Source: Mycolicibacterium baixiangningiae (GTDB lineage: Bacteria; Actinomycetota; Actinomycetes; Mycobacteriales; Mycobacteriaceae). Taken from it: DNA of 64,000 nt. Shown here piece after piece: positions 21,280-30,715 of the stretch (its first letter is position 1; every line of letters starts with the position of its first letter). The position numbers and the translations under genes are program-made. The stretch covers positions 1,364,001 through 1,428,000 of the forward strand of contig NZ_CP066218.1 in NCBI RefSeq assembly GCF_016313185.1, read 5' to 3'. Under the pieces are notes generated by a model. That model had not been told where the DNA came from and did not search any database. It saw nothing but the letters and a program-made list of their open reading frames with translations.

Positions 21280-22770
21280 CTACGGTGACGGCTTGTCGCG
21301 GTCGCTGTGCTCGTCCATCAGTCGGGTCTCGGCACGGATCGGGTAATCGCCGGTGTATCCGATTCGCTCCTGCGCCATGGCCAGCACCCGTCCGCGCACC
21401 GCGTACCAACCCGCCGCCAACGTCGGCACGATGATCAGCAGTGCGATGAGGTTCCAGTAGTTCTCGTAACACATGAGCGCGGTGACCCCGACCAGGAAGA
21501 CCAGGGTGGCGTAGCTCGTGTAGGGCGTGCCGAACAGCCGGAAGCTCGGCCGCTCCAGGATGCCCTTCTTCGACCAGCGGTACAGCTGGATCTGGCAGAT
21601 CACGATGGTGCCCCACGACGCGATGATGCCCAGCGCCGACAGGTCGAGTGCGATGTTGAACGCCTCCGACGGCACCACCATGTTCAGGAAGACCCCGACG
21701 ACGGTGAAGGCCGCCGTCAGCGCGATACCTGCCCAGGGCACACCGCTGCCGGACATCTTCGCGGTGAACTTCGGGGCGCTGCCGTTCATCGACATCGACC
21801 GCAGTATCCGGCCGGTGGAGTAGAGCCCGGCGTTCAGACTGGACAGGGCCGCGGTGAGGACGACGAAGTTCATGATGTCGCCGGCGGCGGGCACGCCGAT
21901 CTTGGAGAAGAACGTCACGAACGGGCTGGTGCCCTCCTCGTACGAGGTGTACGGCAGCAGCAGCGCCAGCAGGACCAGTGAGCCGACGTAGAACACCGCG
22001 ATCCGCAGGATGACCGAGTTGATCGCCCGCGGCATCACCTTGGGCGGGTCCTCGGTCTCACCCGCGGCGGTCCCGACCAGTTCGACGGCGGCGTAGGCGA
22101 AGATGACGCCCGAGGTGATGATCACCAGTTGCAGCACACCGGTGGGCAGGAGTCCGCCGTTGGCGGCGATCACCGACGGACCCGTGGTCTGCCCCTCGAT
22201 CGAGAAGCGGCCGGCCAGGAAGACGATGCCGACCACCAGGAAGATGACCAGCGCGACGACCTTGATGAGTGCCGCCCAGAACTCCATCTCCCCGAACCAC
22301 TTGACCGAGATCATGTTGACGGCCAGGACGATCACCAGGGCGACGAGCGCGATGGACCACTGGGGAATGGCCTCGAAGGCACCCCAGTAGTGCATGTAGA
22401 GCGCGATCGCGGTGACATCGACGATCGACGTGCAGGCCCAGTTGAAGAAGTACATCCAGCCGGCCACGTATGCGGCCTTCTCGCCGAGGAACTCACGCGC
22501 ATAGGAGACGAACGACCCCGACGACGGCCGGTGCAGCACAAGCTCTCCGAGCGCTCGCAGGATGAAGAAGACGAACACCCCGCAGATGGCATAGACGATG
22601 AACAACCCCGGCCCCGCCGAGTTGAGCCGGCCGCCTGCGCCCATGAACAGGCCGGTACCGATCGCCCCGCCGATCGCAATCATCTGCAGCTGACGGGGTT
22701 TGAGCCCTTTGTGATAGCCCTCCTCCTCGTGGGCGAGTGCGGAGTTGTCGTACGGCGCGGGCGCGGTCAT
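21280..22770 (-). CDS. Amino acid permease of the APC superfamily (AnsP/GABA permease-like)
   Basis: A 496-residue membrane transporter with twelve hydrophobic helices. The N-terminus has the APC signature [20 protein letters not shown], broken here before FMGAG, and [12 protein letters not shown] in helix 2. Members import amino acids with protons; the sequence is closest in feel to L-asparagine and aromatic/GABA permeases, but substrate cannot be fixed. ATG 22770 starts the soluble N-terminal segment typical of the family. It lies between ksgA and ispE, on the opposite strand, and follows the kinase gene with an 86-bp gap. Confidence 0.85.
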   Translation of the reverse strand: MTAPAPYDNSALAHEEEGYHKGLKPRQLQMIAIGGAIGTGLFMGAGGRLNSAGPGLFIVYAICGVFVFFILRALGELVLHRPSSGSFVSYAREFLGEKAAYVAGWMYFFNWACTSIVDVTAIALYMHYWGAFEAIPQWSIALVALVIVLAVNMISVKWFGEMEFWAALIKVVALVIFLVVGIVFLAGRFSIEGQTTGPSVIAANGGLLPTGVLQLVIITSGVIFAYAAVELVGTAAGETEDPPKVMPRAINSVILRIAVFYVGSLVLLALLLPYTSYEEGTSPFVTFFSKIGVPAAGDIMNFVVLTAALSSLNAGLYSTGRILRSMSMNGSAPKFTAKMSGSGVPWAGIALTAAFTVVGVFLNMVVPSEAFNIALDLSALGIIASWGTIVICQIQLYRWSKKGILERPSFRLFGTPYTSYATLVFLVGVTALMCYENYWNLIALLIIVPTLAAGWYAVRGRVLAMAQERIGYTGDYPIRAETRLMDEHSDRDKPSP

Positions 22771-22833
22771 AGCGCGTAGCTTGCCGTGGCCGGGTAAACG
22801 CAAACGCCACTGCGGTTAAAGCCCTGTAACGGC

Positions 22834-22863
22834 GGTGCGGCTCAGTACGGTGCGGCTCAGTAC
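22834..22863. repeat. Tandem 15-bp repeat at the 3' end of the kinase gene
   Basis: Two identical units of GGTGCGGCTCAGTAC (22834-22848, 22849-22863) and a partial third (22866-22877) span the stop codon of the kinase gene, so the last codons and stop have been duplicated downstream. Confidence 0.9.
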
Positions 22864-23654
22864 AAGGTGCGGCTGAGCAGCCGAATCATCTCCTCGCAGG
22901 ACTGGTAACGGCTCTCAGGGTTCTTCGCGAGCGCCTTGGCCAGAATCGAGTCGAAGGCGCGCGGGATCCAGGAGAGCTTGCGCGACAGCTGCGGTGGCGG
23001 CCGCCGGAGGTGGGCGTCCATCAGTTCCATCGCGGTTTTCGTTCGGAACGGCGGGGCACCGCAGATCACCTCGACAGCGGTGCACGCCAGGGCATATTCG
23101 TCGACCGCCGCCGTCGGTGCCCGCCCGGTGAGCAGTTCGGGCGCCGAGTACGGCAGCGACGCCTCCACCCGGGTGGGCGGCTCGGTGACCTCGTCGGCTA
23201 CCGAATATGCCGCGCCGAAATCGATGAGCACCGCACCGCCCGATCGAAAATCCTTGTGCGTGAGGATGTTTGTGGGCTTGACGTCGCAGTGCACGATTCC
23301 GCGGCGATGGATGTGGTCCAGCGCGTCGGCGATCTGGCCCAGCGCGGCGAGCCGTTCGCTCATGGTCACCACGTTCGTCAGCGGGCCACCGTCGAGGAAA
23401 TCCATGGCCAGCCAGTCGGGACCCGCGTCGTACATCGTCACCACATGCGGATGGTCCACGCTGCGGCCGAGGTCGAACTCGCGGTGTAACCGCGCGAGAT
23501 CGCTGTGACCCCGACGTCTCTCGTGGAGCACCTTGAGTGCGACGATGCGGTCGGGTTCGACCCACTCGTGTGCGCGGTAGACCAGCGCGCGCCCACCATG
23601 GCCCAGTAGACGGTCCACGACGTAACCCTCGAACCGGTCGCCGGGTACGAGCAC
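22857..23654 (-). CDS. Soluble Ser/Thr protein kinase, non-RD type
   Basis: A 265-residue protein that is just a Hanks-type kinase domain, with no transmembrane or sensor part, unlike most mycobacterial Pkn proteins. The glycine loop is GHGGRALVYRA, with alanine at the third glycine position. VALKVLHE supplies the ATP lysine, and the catalytic loop reads HCDVKPTN, with Cys in place of the RD arginine. DFG (LIDFGAAY) and the APE-like YSAPELL are intact. Activity is therefore plausible but without standard activation-loop arginine control. The last residues and stop lie in a tandem repeat. It is divergent from ispE by 50 bases. Substrate unknown; the adjacent permease is a candidate. Confidence 0.85.
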   Translation of the reverse strand: MLVPGDRFEGYVVDRLLGHGGRALVYRAHEWVEPDRIVALKVLHERRRGHSDLARLHREFDLGRSVDHPHVVTMYDAGPDWLAMDFLDGGPLTNVVTMSERLAALGQIADALDHIHRRGIVHCDVKPTNILTHKDFRSGGAVLIDFGAAYSVADEVTEPPTRVEASLPYSAPELLTGRAPTAAVDEYALACTAVEVICGAPPFRTKTAMELMDAHLRRPPPQLSRKLSWIPRAFDSILAKALAKNPESRYQSCEEMIRLLSRTLY

Positions 23655-23704
23655 GGCACGAGCCTAAGGTTTGCGCGGCGCTGGTGCGCGGATAGTGTCG
23701 AACG

Positions 23705-24673
23705 GTGCGCAACGGCAACACCGCTTCCGAGTGGGTGCCCACCGGGTCGGTCACCGTGCGGGTGCCCGGAAAGGTCAACCTGTTCCTCGGGGTCGGTGAA
23801 CTGCGGGACGACGGCTATCACGACCTGACGACGGTCTTCCACGCCGTCTCGCTGCTCGACGAGGTCACGGTCTCGACGGCCGATGCGCTGTCGGTGGAGC
23901 TGTCCGGTGAGGGTGTGGAGTCGCTGCCCACCGATCGGCGCAACCTCGCGTGGCGAGCGGCCGAGCTGATGGCCGACCACGTCGGCAGGGCGCCCGACGT
24001 GGCGATCACGATCGAGAAGTCGATCCCGGTGGCAGGCGGCATGGCAGGCGGGAGCGCCGACGCCGCGGCCGTGCTGGTCGCGATGAATCACCTGTGGGAA
24101 CTCGGTGTGCCCCGGCGCGATCTGCACACCATGGCCGCGCAACTCGGCAGTGACGTGCCGTTCGCACTGCACGGCGGCACCGCGCTCGGCACGGGCCGCG
24201 GTGAGGAGCTCGCGACGGTGCTGGCCCGCAGCACATTCCACTGGGTGCTCGCGTTCGCGCGCAAGGGTCTGTCGACGCCGAAGGTGTTCGGTGAGCTCGA
24301 CCGGTTGCGCGCGACCGCCGGGACCAACCGGGCCGAACCCGCCCGGCTGGCGGATCCGGAACCGATGCTGGCCGCGCTGGCGTCCGGGGATGCCGACCAG
24401 CTGGCTCCGTTGCTCGGCAACGATCTGCAGGCGGCGGCGCTGAGCCTCTACCCGGAGCTGCGGCGCACGCTGAGGGCCGGCATGGAGGCCGGTGCGCTCG
24501 CGGGGATCGTCTCCGGTTCGGGGCCGACGTGCGCCTTCCTGTGTACGTCGTCGCCCGCGGCGATCGACGTCGGCGCCCGGCTGGCCGGTGCCGGGGTGTG
24601 CCGGACCGTGCGGGTGGCCAGCGGGCCGGTGCAGGGGGCGCGCGTCGTGCCCGCGCCGTCATCGTCGGTGTGA
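23705..24673 (+). CDS. ispE: 4-diphosphocytidyl-2-C-methyl-D-erythritol kinase
   Basis: Phosphorylates CDP-methylerythritol in the MEP route to isoprenoids. The 322-residue GHMP kinase has [20 protein letters not shown] at the N-terminus, the ATP loop [15 protein letters not shown] near residue 110, and the C-terminal GHMP motif [17 protein letters not shown] 23705 is the start. In M. tuberculosis it is the third gene of the rpfB-ksgA-ispE operon; here it must have its own promoter in the 50 bases before it. Confidence 0.94.
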   Translation: MRNGNTASEWVPTGSVTVRVPGKVNLFLGVGELRDDGYHDLTTVFHAVSLLDEVTVSTADALSVELSGEGVESLPTDRRNLAWRAAELMADHVGRAPDVAITIEKSIPVAGGMAGGSADAAAVLVAMNHLWELGVPRRDLHTMAAQLGSDVPFALHGGTALGTGRGEELATVLARSTFHWVLAFARKGLSTPKVFGELDRLRATAGTNRAEPARLADPEPMLAALASGDADQLAPLLGNDLQAAALSLYPELRRTLRAGMEAGALAGIVSGSGPTCAFLCTSSPAAIDVGARLAGAGVCRTVRVASGPVQGARVVPAPSSSV

Positions 24674-24720
24674 TCGCCGGGTCGTTCGGGTGTGACCCAC
24701 GCCTCAATCCGCGCTTTGGT

Positions 24721-24749
24721 TTGGCAGTTACTTAAGGGTCTCTTAAGAT
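24721..24749 (+). promoter_or_regulatory. Predicted SigA-type promoter for pks16
   Basis: TTGGCA (24721-24726), a 17-base spacer and TAAGAT (24744-24749) form a near-canonical promoter in the ispE-pks16 gap. Initiation about 7 bases on would give a leader near 245 bases. The spacer contains a CTTAAG repeat (24731 and 24742). Confidence 0.55.
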
Positions 24750-24795
24750 GGTCGACGGTGAAAGCTAGCGGTCGAGCACCGGACGCGTGTCCTTT

Positions 24796-24816
24796 CCCGC
24801 CGGCGTCGCCGGCGGG
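24796..24816. other. Strong hairpin in the pks16 leader
   Basis: CCCGCCGGCG and CGCCGGCGGG are perfectly complementary around a single T. No T-tract follows, so it may be an intrinsic terminator of the mycobacterial U-less kind ending ispE transcripts, or a leader structure. The rest of the 326-bp gap (24674-24999) shows no convincing gene; an ORF at 24692-25003 has poor codon features and no ribosome binding site. Confidence 0.5.
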
Positions 24817-24999
24817 TGTCGAGGTGGACCCGCAGGGCCTGGTCCGGCCGGGCTCGCACCTTCCGACCGGGCACGACCGCCCATCACCGTTTCGATACCC
24901 AACTGCTCCTGAATCGTGTGCGCGTGCCTACTCGGCATCGCTCGTGGACAGGCGGAGCATGAGATGCCGGGCAGTGGCGCCGGTCCCCAGGAGGATGCC

Positions 25000-26634
25000 G
25001 TGAGCAGGTTCACCGAGAAGATGTACCGCAACGCGCGAACCGTGAGCACCGGCATGGTGACCGGAGAGCCGCACGAGCCAGTCCGCCACACCTGGGGTGA
25101 GGTTCACGAACGGGCGCGCCAGATCGCCGGAGGGCTCGCCGCCGCCGGTATCGGCCCCGGCGACGCCGTCGGTGTGCTGGCCGGTTTCCCGGTCGAGATC
25201 GCCCCGACCGCCCAGGGTGTCTGGATGCGCGGCGCGAGCCTGACGATGCTGCACCAGCCCACCCCGCGCACCGACCTCGCCATGTGGGCCGAGGACACCG
25301 TGACCGTCATCGGGATGATCGAGGCCAAGGCCGTGATCGTGTCCGAACCGTTCAACGTCGCGATCCCGGTGCTGGAGGAGAAGGGCCTGCTGGTGCTGAC
25401 GGTGGCCGATCTGCTGGCCGCGGAGCCCATCGACCCGGTCGAGGTCGGCGAGGACGATCTGGCGCTCATGCAGCTGACCTCGGGATCCACCGGGTCACCG
25501 AAGGCCGTACAGATCACCCACCGCAACATCCACTCCAACGCCGAGGCGATGTTCATCGGCGCCGAGTACGACGTCACCAAGGACGTCATGGTCAGCTGGC
25601 TGCCCTGCTTCCACGACATGGGCATGGTCGGGTTCCTGACCATCCCGATGTACTTCGGCGCCGAACTGGTCAAGGTCACGCCGATGGACTTCCTGCGCGA
25701 CACCCTGCTGTGGGCGCGGCTCATCGACAAGTACAAGGGCACGATGACGGCCGCGCCGAACTTCGCGTACGCGCTGCTGGCCAAGCGACTGCGCCGCCAG
25801 GCGACCCCGGGCGAGTTCGATCTGTCCACGCTGCGGTTCGCGCTCTCGGGCGCCGAACCGGTCGAACCGGCCGACGTCGAGGACCTCATCGACGCGGGCA
25901 AGCCGTTCAACTTGGCGCCCGAGGCGATCCTGCCGGCCTACGGCATGGCCGAGACCACGCTGGCGGTGTCGTTCTCCAAGTGCGGCGCGGGTCTGGTGGT
26001 CGACGAGGTCGACGCCGACCTGCTGGCCGCGCTGCGCCGCGCCGTGCCCGCCACCAAGGGCAACACCAAGCGGCTGGCCACCCTCGGCCCGCTGCTCGAG
26101 GGTCTCGAGGCCCGCATCATCGACGAGCAGGGCAACGTGATGCCCGCCCGCGGAGTCGGTGTCATCGAGCTGCGCGGTGAGCCGCTGACGCCCGGTTACA
26201 TCACGATGGGCGGTTTCGTGCCGGCCCAGGACGAGCACGGCTGGTATGACACCGGCGACCTCGGTTACCTCACCGAGGAGGGCCACGTCGTGGTGTGCGG
26301 CCGCGTCAAGGACGTGATCATCATGGCCGGCCGCAACATCTACCCGACCGACATCGAACGGGCCGCGGGCCGTGTCGAGGGTGTGCGCCCCGGTTGCGCC
26401 GTCGCGGTGCGCCTGGACGCGGGGCATTCGCGCGAGACCTTCGCCGTCGCCGTGGAGTCCAACGCCTGGCAGGACCCCGACGAGGTGCACCGCCTCGAGC
26501 GTCAGGTCGCCCACGAGGTGGTGGCCGAGGTCGACGTGCGGCCGCGCAACGTCGTGGTGCTGGGTCCGGGCACGATCCCGAAGACGCCGTCGGGCAAGCT
26601 GCGCCGCGCCAACTCGGTCTCGCTCGTCACCTAA
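25000..26634 (+). CDS. pks16: Fatty acyl-AMP/CoA ligase, Rv1013 (Pks16) type
   Basis: A 544-residue ANL-superfamily enzyme that adenylates fatty acids with [22 protein letters not shown] is the P-loop (A3), [11 protein letters not shown] is A5, [10 protein letters not shown] is A7, and [12 protein letters not shown] carries the C-terminal catalytic lysine (A10). Length and sequence agree nearly throughout with M. tuberculosis Rv1013, named pks16 although it is not a polyketide synthase. The lysine in SGK is the kind of residue modified by the window's cAMP-dependent acetyltransferase. AGGAGG (24989-24994) sets the GTG start. Whether acyl-AMP or acyl-CoA is the product cannot be told from sequence alone. 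Confidence 0.92.
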   Translation: MSRFTEKMYRNARTVSTGMVTGEPHEPVRHTWGEVHERARQIAGGLAAAGIGPGDAVGVLAGFPVEIAPTAQGVWMRGASLTMLHQPTPRTDLAMWAEDTVTVIGMIEAKAVIVSEPFNVAIPVLEEKGLLVLTVADLLAAEPIDPVEVGEDDLALMQLTSGSTGSPKAVQITHRNIHSNAEAMFIGAEYDVTKDVMVSWLPCFHDMGMVGFLTIPMYFGAELVKVTPMDFLRDTLLWARLIDKYKGTMTAAPNFAYALLAKRLRRQATPGEFDLSTLRFALSGAEPVEPADVEDLIDAGKPFNLAPEAILPAYGMAETTLAVSFSKCGAGLVVDEVDADLLAALRRAVPATKGNTKRLATLGPLLEGLEARIIDEQGNVMPARGVGVIELRGEPLTPGYITMGGFVPAQDEHGWYDTGDLGYLTEEGHVVVCGRVKDVIIMAGRNIYPTDIERAAGRVEGVRPGCAVAVRLDAGHSRETFAVAVESNAWQDPDEVHRLERQVAHEVVAEVDVRPRNVVVLGPGTIPKTPSGKLRRANSVSLVT

Positions 26635-26647
26635 TCCCCGCGACCGC

Positions 26648-26669
26648 GCGTGTCTGTACGCAGACACGC
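26648..26669 (+). terminator. Hairpin terminator after pks16
   Basis: GCGTGTCTG and CAGACACGC form a perfect 9-bp stem with a TACG loop, 14 bases after the stop codon. No T-tract follows. The flanks (CCGCGACCGC before, GCGCTCGCGG after) look like part of a longer dispersed mycobacterial palindrome. Confidence 0.6.
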
Positions 26670-26759
26670 CGCGCCAAGCGGACAAAGGTGTGCGCTCGCG
26701 GTGACGGCATTGACGCAGCGTGATCGAAACCGTTCTGCGCGAAGGCGTCTCGCGCCACG

Positions 26760-28106
26760 ATGGTCGGCATGCCTGTGCCGCCGCTGCGCCGTGAGCAGCT
26801 CGACGGAATACTCGACCGCCTCGACACCACCGGAATCGGCCGTCGAGACCTGCTGAAGGTGTTCGGCGCCGCCGGTGCGCTGGCCGCCGCAGGCGCGGTC
26901 GCGGGCGGAGTCGGCCGATTCGCCGGTGAGGCGAGCGCGTCGGTGGTGGCGCACGACAAGGTCGCCATCCTCACCAACTCCCGCGACTCTGAATACAGCA
27001 TCACCTGGGAGGCAGGCGGTCTCGCGGCAGCGAAGCAACTCGGCCTGCGCGCCGTCGCGCTCGACGCGCACTGGAACGCCACCGAGCAGGTCAACCAGTT
27101 CAACCAGATCAGCGGGCAGGGTTATGGTTCGGCGATCCTGCTGTCCACTGACGGCGCCGCGGTCAAGAGCATCGCCAAACAGGCCGACCGCACCAGGACC
27201 TACATGTCCAGCGCATGGGACACCGCGCCGTGGAACACGCCGTGGGACAGCGCCGGCTACTACGCCCAGTACAGCCAGGCCGACGAGTTCACCGCCGAAT
27301 CCCAGGTCGTCGAACAACTCCTGCGCAGCATCGGCGGCGAGGGCACCGTCATTCGAATCGCCGGCGCCGCAGGCAGTCTCGCCGAAGAGCAGCGCCGCAC
27401 CGCCGCCGAGGAGGTGCTCGCGAAGTATCCGAAGGTCCGGCTGGCGGGCAGCCTCAACACCGACTGGAGCCCCCAGCAGTCGCAGCAGGCCACCGGTGCG
27501 CTGCTGAGCCGGTTTCCCGACACCGTGGGCGTCATCGCGGTCAACGACGACGTCGCGACCGGAGCGGTCGCCGCCATCCGCGGCATCGGCAAGGCGCCCG
27601 GAAAAGACGTCCTGGTCGTCGGGGCCAACGGCAGCAACGAGGGCATCAACCGCGTCGCCGACGGCGCCCAGCTCGCCACCACCGGAAACTCGCCCGCCTA
27701 CTGCGGTTTCCAGCAGGTCACCCGGCTCTACGACATGCAACGCGGCTGGACACCCGATCCGGCCGAACGCATGCTGCAGTGGCGCGCCATCCTCATCACC
27801 CGCGACAACGTCGCCGGCTATCAGGCGCGGTTCGTCCACCAGCCGCCGGACCGACAGGTCAACGCGACACTGCTGTCGCGGGTGCAGAGCCCGCAGAACT
27901 GGGACACCCAGTTCCTCACCTATCCGATCGTCGATCTGGAGCGGCAGTTCGTCGGCCTGCCCAAACCCGCCGGGTGGACGGCCCCGCAGGCGTGGCTCGA
28001 CGCAAAAACCGACGGTTCGTTCGAGCGCATCACCGCGCTTTACCGCGACCATTTCCGTTCCGACCCACTCAAATCCACACCAGACCACCAGGGACGCCAG
28101 ATATGA
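26760..28106 (+). CDS. Tat-exported sugar-type ABC transporter substrate-binding protein
   Basis: A 448-residue periplasmic-binding-protein type I member (RbsB/Peripla_BP_4 group). The N-terminus has a twin-arginine signal, GIGRRDLLKVFGAAGALAA, so the protein is folded before export. The mature domain shows VAILTNSRDSEY, AILLSTDGAAV, VIRIAGAAGSLAEEQR and VIAVNDDVATGAVAAI, the usual two-lobe pattern. The insert RTYMSSAWDTAPWNTPWD, rich in Trp, may line a pocket for an aromatic or hydrophobic ligand, though this is speculation. ATG 26769 is an alternative start. The stop overlaps the ATPase start (ATGA). Ligand unknown; the co-transcribed monooxygenase suggests it is not a simple sugar. Confidence 0.88.
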   Translation: MVGMPVPPLRREQLDGILDRLDTTGIGRRDLLKVFGAAGALAAAGAVAGGVGRFAGEASASVVAHDKVAILTNSRDSEYSITWEAGGLAAAKQLGLRAVALDAHWNATEQVNQFNQISGQGYGSAILLSTDGAAVKSIAKQADRTRTYMSSAWDTAPWNTPWDSAGYYAQYSQADEFTAESQVVEQLLRSIGGEGTVIRIAGAAGSLAEEQRRTAAEEVLAKYPKVRLAGSLNTDWSPQQSQQATGALLSRFPDTVGVIAVNDDVATGAVAAIRGIGKAPGKDVLVVGANGSNEGINRVADGAQLATTGNSPAYCGFQQVTRLYDMQRGWTPDPAERMLQWRAILITRDNVAGYQARFVHQPPDRQVNATLLSRVQSPQNWDTQFLTYPIVDLERQFVGLPKPAGWTAPQAWLDAKTDGSFERITALYRDHFRSDPLKSTPDHQGRQI

Positions 28107-29665
28107 CCACCAGTCCGCATCTACGTATCACGGGGCTCTCCCAAAGTTTCGGTTCCCACCGGGCGCTGCGCGACGTCAGCCTCGACCTCGACCGCGGCCA
28201 GGTCCTCGGCCTGATCGGCGAGAACGGCGCGGGCAAGAGCACATTGCTCAACATCGTCTCCGGGGTGTTGGCACCCGACGCCGGGACGGTCGAACTGGCA
28301 GGTGAGCCCATCCGGCCGCGCAGCTACCAGGAAGCCAACCGACTGGGCATCTTCCGGGTGTTCCAGGACACCTCGCTGGTCGCTGACCTGACGATCGCCG
28401 AGAATCTGTTCTTCGGATGGGAAGCGCTGTTCCGCAACAGGTTCGGACTCATCGATCACCAACGCCGCCGCCGCGAGGCGGCCGAGGCGCTGGAGCAGGT
28501 CGGGCTCACCGACATCGACGTCCGGCGTCCGGTGAGCACTCTCGCTGTCGGCGCGCGTCAGGGTCTGGACATCGCGCGTGCCACGACACTGGCCCGCAAG
28601 CTCGAGATCGAAGCACCGGTCGTGCTTTTCGACGAACCCACCACCGCCCTCGACCAGTCACACGAGGAGAACTTCCTGCGCCTACTGAAGCGGCTCGAGG
28701 GCTGGGCGTCGGTGGTGTTCGTCTCCCACCGACTCCAGGAGATCCTCCGTTCGACGCACCGCATCGTGGTGCTCAAGGACGGGCAGGTGTCCGGCGGGCT
28801 GCCGACCGTCGACGCCGACGAGGACACGCTGCACCGCCTCATGGTCGGCCGGGTCCGCACCGCGAACTACTATCGCCAACCGGCACAACCGAATCCGAAC
28901 CAGGTGGCCCGCCTGCGCGCCCACGGTATCAGTGTGCTGCCGCTCGTCGCCGGGGTCTCCCTCGAGGTGGCGGGGGGTGAGATCCTCGGCCTTGCCGGCG
29001 CCGAGGGGTCGGGCAAGCGGGTGATCGGCGAGGCCGTCGCGGGTGCGGTCGCCCGCGACGGCGGCACCGTCGAGGTCGACGGCGAGGCGATCACGCCGTC
29101 GTCGGTGAGCGCCGCCGTGGACCGCGGACTGGTATTCGTGCCCGCCGACCGAAAAGACAAGGGGCTCATCCTCTCCGCGTCGATCTCCGACAATCTGCAG
29201 TTGCCGATCCTCGACCGTCGCTACCGCACCCGCCTCGGACTGTGGGACCGGGCGGCGGCCCGCCGCGACGCCCAGCGGGTGATCGACCAGCTCGGGGTGG
29301 TCACCCGCACCATCGACACACCGGTATCGGCGCTGTCGGGCGGCAATCAGCAGAAGGTGCTGATCGCCAAATGGCTCGGCCCTGACCCCAAAGTGGTAGT
29401 GCTCGACAACCCCACCCAGGGCGTCGACACCGGTGCGCGCGAGGGAATCTACGAACTCATCCGCGGCATCGCCGCATCCGGCGCCGCCATCCTGCTGATC
29501 AGCGATGACCTGTCCGAACTGATCGGACTGTCCGACCGCATCGGCGTCGTCGTCGACGGCGCGGTGACCGAGTACGTCGACGCACCGGGCGACGCCAAAC
29601 CCGACGAACACTCCATCGTGGCCAAGATGATCGCCACCCCCACCCCCGCCCTCACCGCATCCTAG
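28103..29665 (+). CDS. Sugar-type ABC importer ATPase with two ABC domains
   Basis: A 520-residue RbsA/XylG-type protein. Domain 1 has Walker A GENGAGKSTLL near residue 40 and Walker B VVLFDEPTTALD, but its signature reads LAVGARQGLDIAR. Domain 2 lacks a normal Walker A (GAEGSGKRVI) and has the signature LSGGNQQKVLIAKW and Walker B VVVLDNPTQGVD, with Asn where the catalytic Glu is expected. Such asymmetric sites are usual in this class. It energises import with the permease at 29673. Start ATG 28103 overlaps the upstream stop. Confidence 0.92.
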   Translation: MTTSPHLRITGLSQSFGSHRALRDVSLDLDRGQVLGLIGENGAGKSTLLNIVSGVLAPDAGTVELAGEPIRPRSYQEANRLGIFRVFQDTSLVADLTIAENLFFGWEALFRNRFGLIDHQRRRREAAEALEQVGLTDIDVRRPVSTLAVGARQGLDIARATTLARKLEIEAPVVLFDEPTTALDQSHEENFLRLLKRLEGWASVVFVSHRLQEILRSTHRIVVLKDGQVSGGLPTVDADEDTLHRLMVGRVRTANYYRQPAQPNPNQVARLRAHGISVLPLVAGVSLEVAGGEILGLAGAEGSGKRVIGEAVAGAVARDGGTVEVDGEAITPSSVSAAVDRGLVFVPADRKDKGLILSASISDNLQLPILDRRYRTRLGLWDRAAARRDAQRVIDQLGVVTRTIDTPVSALSGGNQQKVLIAKWLGPDPKVVVLDNPTQGVDTGAREGIYELIRGIAASGAAILLISDDLSELIGLSDRIGVVVDGAVTEYVDAPGDAKPDEHSIVAKMIATPTPALTAS

Positions 29666-29672
29666 GAGCGCC

Positions 29673-30710
29673 ATGACCGCGACCGACGTCACCGACACCA
29701 CCGCCCCCGCCCCGCTACCCGCTCCGGAACCGTTGGCGGACAGCCTCTCTGCGGCACACCGCAAGGCGGTGACGGCCCGCTTCGTCGACATCCTGCCGAT
29801 CGCCACCCTTGCTGCGCTGGTGCTGTTCTTCAGCGTGCGCTCCGAGGCGTTCCTGTCGGCGGAGAACCTGACCCTGCTGTCCGGGCAGGCCGGTGTGCTG
29901 CTGCTCGTGGCACTCGGCGCCACCCTCGTGGTGCTCACCGGCAGCATCGACCTGTCCGTCGGCGCGGTGGTGCTGCTGACCTCCGCGGTGGTCGGCACCG
30001 TCCTGGCCGGCGGGGTCACCAGCGCCTGGCTGGCGATATTGGTGGCCCTCGGCGTCGGCGTGGTGACCGGCGGCCTCAACGGGCTGGTGTTCGCCTACGG
30101 GCGGGTGCCGTCGTTCATCACGACTCTCGGCTCGCTGTCGGTGTTCTCGGGCATCGCGCTGCTGCTGATCAACGGCAAGGCCGTCCCGTTCGCCGCGCCG
30201 AACGTCGAGCGGCTGTCCACCGGGCAGCTCATTCCCAACGTGCAGAACGCGGCGCTCATCGCGCTGCTGGCGCTGGCCGTGGTGTGGGTGCTGTCCAAGC
30301 GCACCAGCTTCGGGCTCTACGTCTACGCGATCGGGGGTAACGAGGAAGTCGTCCGGCTCGCGGGCATCAAGGTCGCCCGCGTCAAGGCCGCCACCCTGGT
30401 GCTCTCCGGTGTCACGGCCGCGTTGGCCGGCCTGCTGCTGGCAGGGCAGCTGAGCGCCGCGGGTCCCTCGCTCGGCTCGACGTCGCTACTCGACTCGGTC
30501 GCGGCCATCGCGATCGGCGGCACCGCACTGTCCGGCGGTCGCGGCGGGGTCGGCCGCACCCTGCTGGGTGTACTGCTGCTGGTGGTGTTGTCCAACGGGC
30601 TCAACCAGCTCGGTGTGCAGAGCTTCACGCAGACCGTCATCAAGGGTCTGGTCATCATCGTCGCCGTGGTGTTCACCACCGCGTCCACCCGCCGCCTCAC
30701 GGTCAAGTAG
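29673..30710 (+). CDS. Sugar-type ABC importer permease
   Basis: A 345-residue membrane protein of the BPD_transp_2 family (RbsC-like) with about ten helices. TGSIDLSVGAVVLL and the cytoplasmic coupling segment YAIGGNEEVVRLAGIKVARVK are the family signatures. One permease gene presumably forms a homodimer. TAGGAGCGCC before the ATG includes a ribosome binding site and the ATPase stop, 7 bases upstream. Confidence 0.92.
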   Translation: MTATDVTDTTAPAPLPAPEPLADSLSAAHRKAVTARFVDILPIATLAALVLFFSVRSEAFLSAENLTLLSGQAGVLLLVALGATLVVLTGSIDLSVGAVVLLTSAVVGTVLAGGVTSAWLAILVALGVGVVTGGLNGLVFAYGRVPSFITTLGSLSVFSGIALLLINGKAVPFAAPNVERLSTGQLIPNVQNAALIALLALAVVWVLSKRTSFGLYVYAIGGNEEVVRLAGIKVARVKAATLVLSGVTAALAGLLLAGQLSAAGPSLGSTSLLDSVAAIAIGGTALSGGRGGVGRTLLGVLLLVVLSNGLNQLGVQSFTQTVIKGLVIIVAVVFTTASTRRLTVK

Positions 30711-30715
30711 GGGAT

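Noticed and set aside
24692..25003. A 103-codon ORF in the ispE-pks16 gap, possibly equivalent to Rv1012
   Set aside because: It starts within the predicted promoter and crosses the strong hairpin. It has no ribosome binding site or recognisable feature.
28103..29665. Second ABC domain as a broken gene because of its degenerate Walker A and Asn in Walker B
   Set aside because: Such degeneracy in one half is normal for RbsA/XylG-type double ATPases, and the frame is intact.
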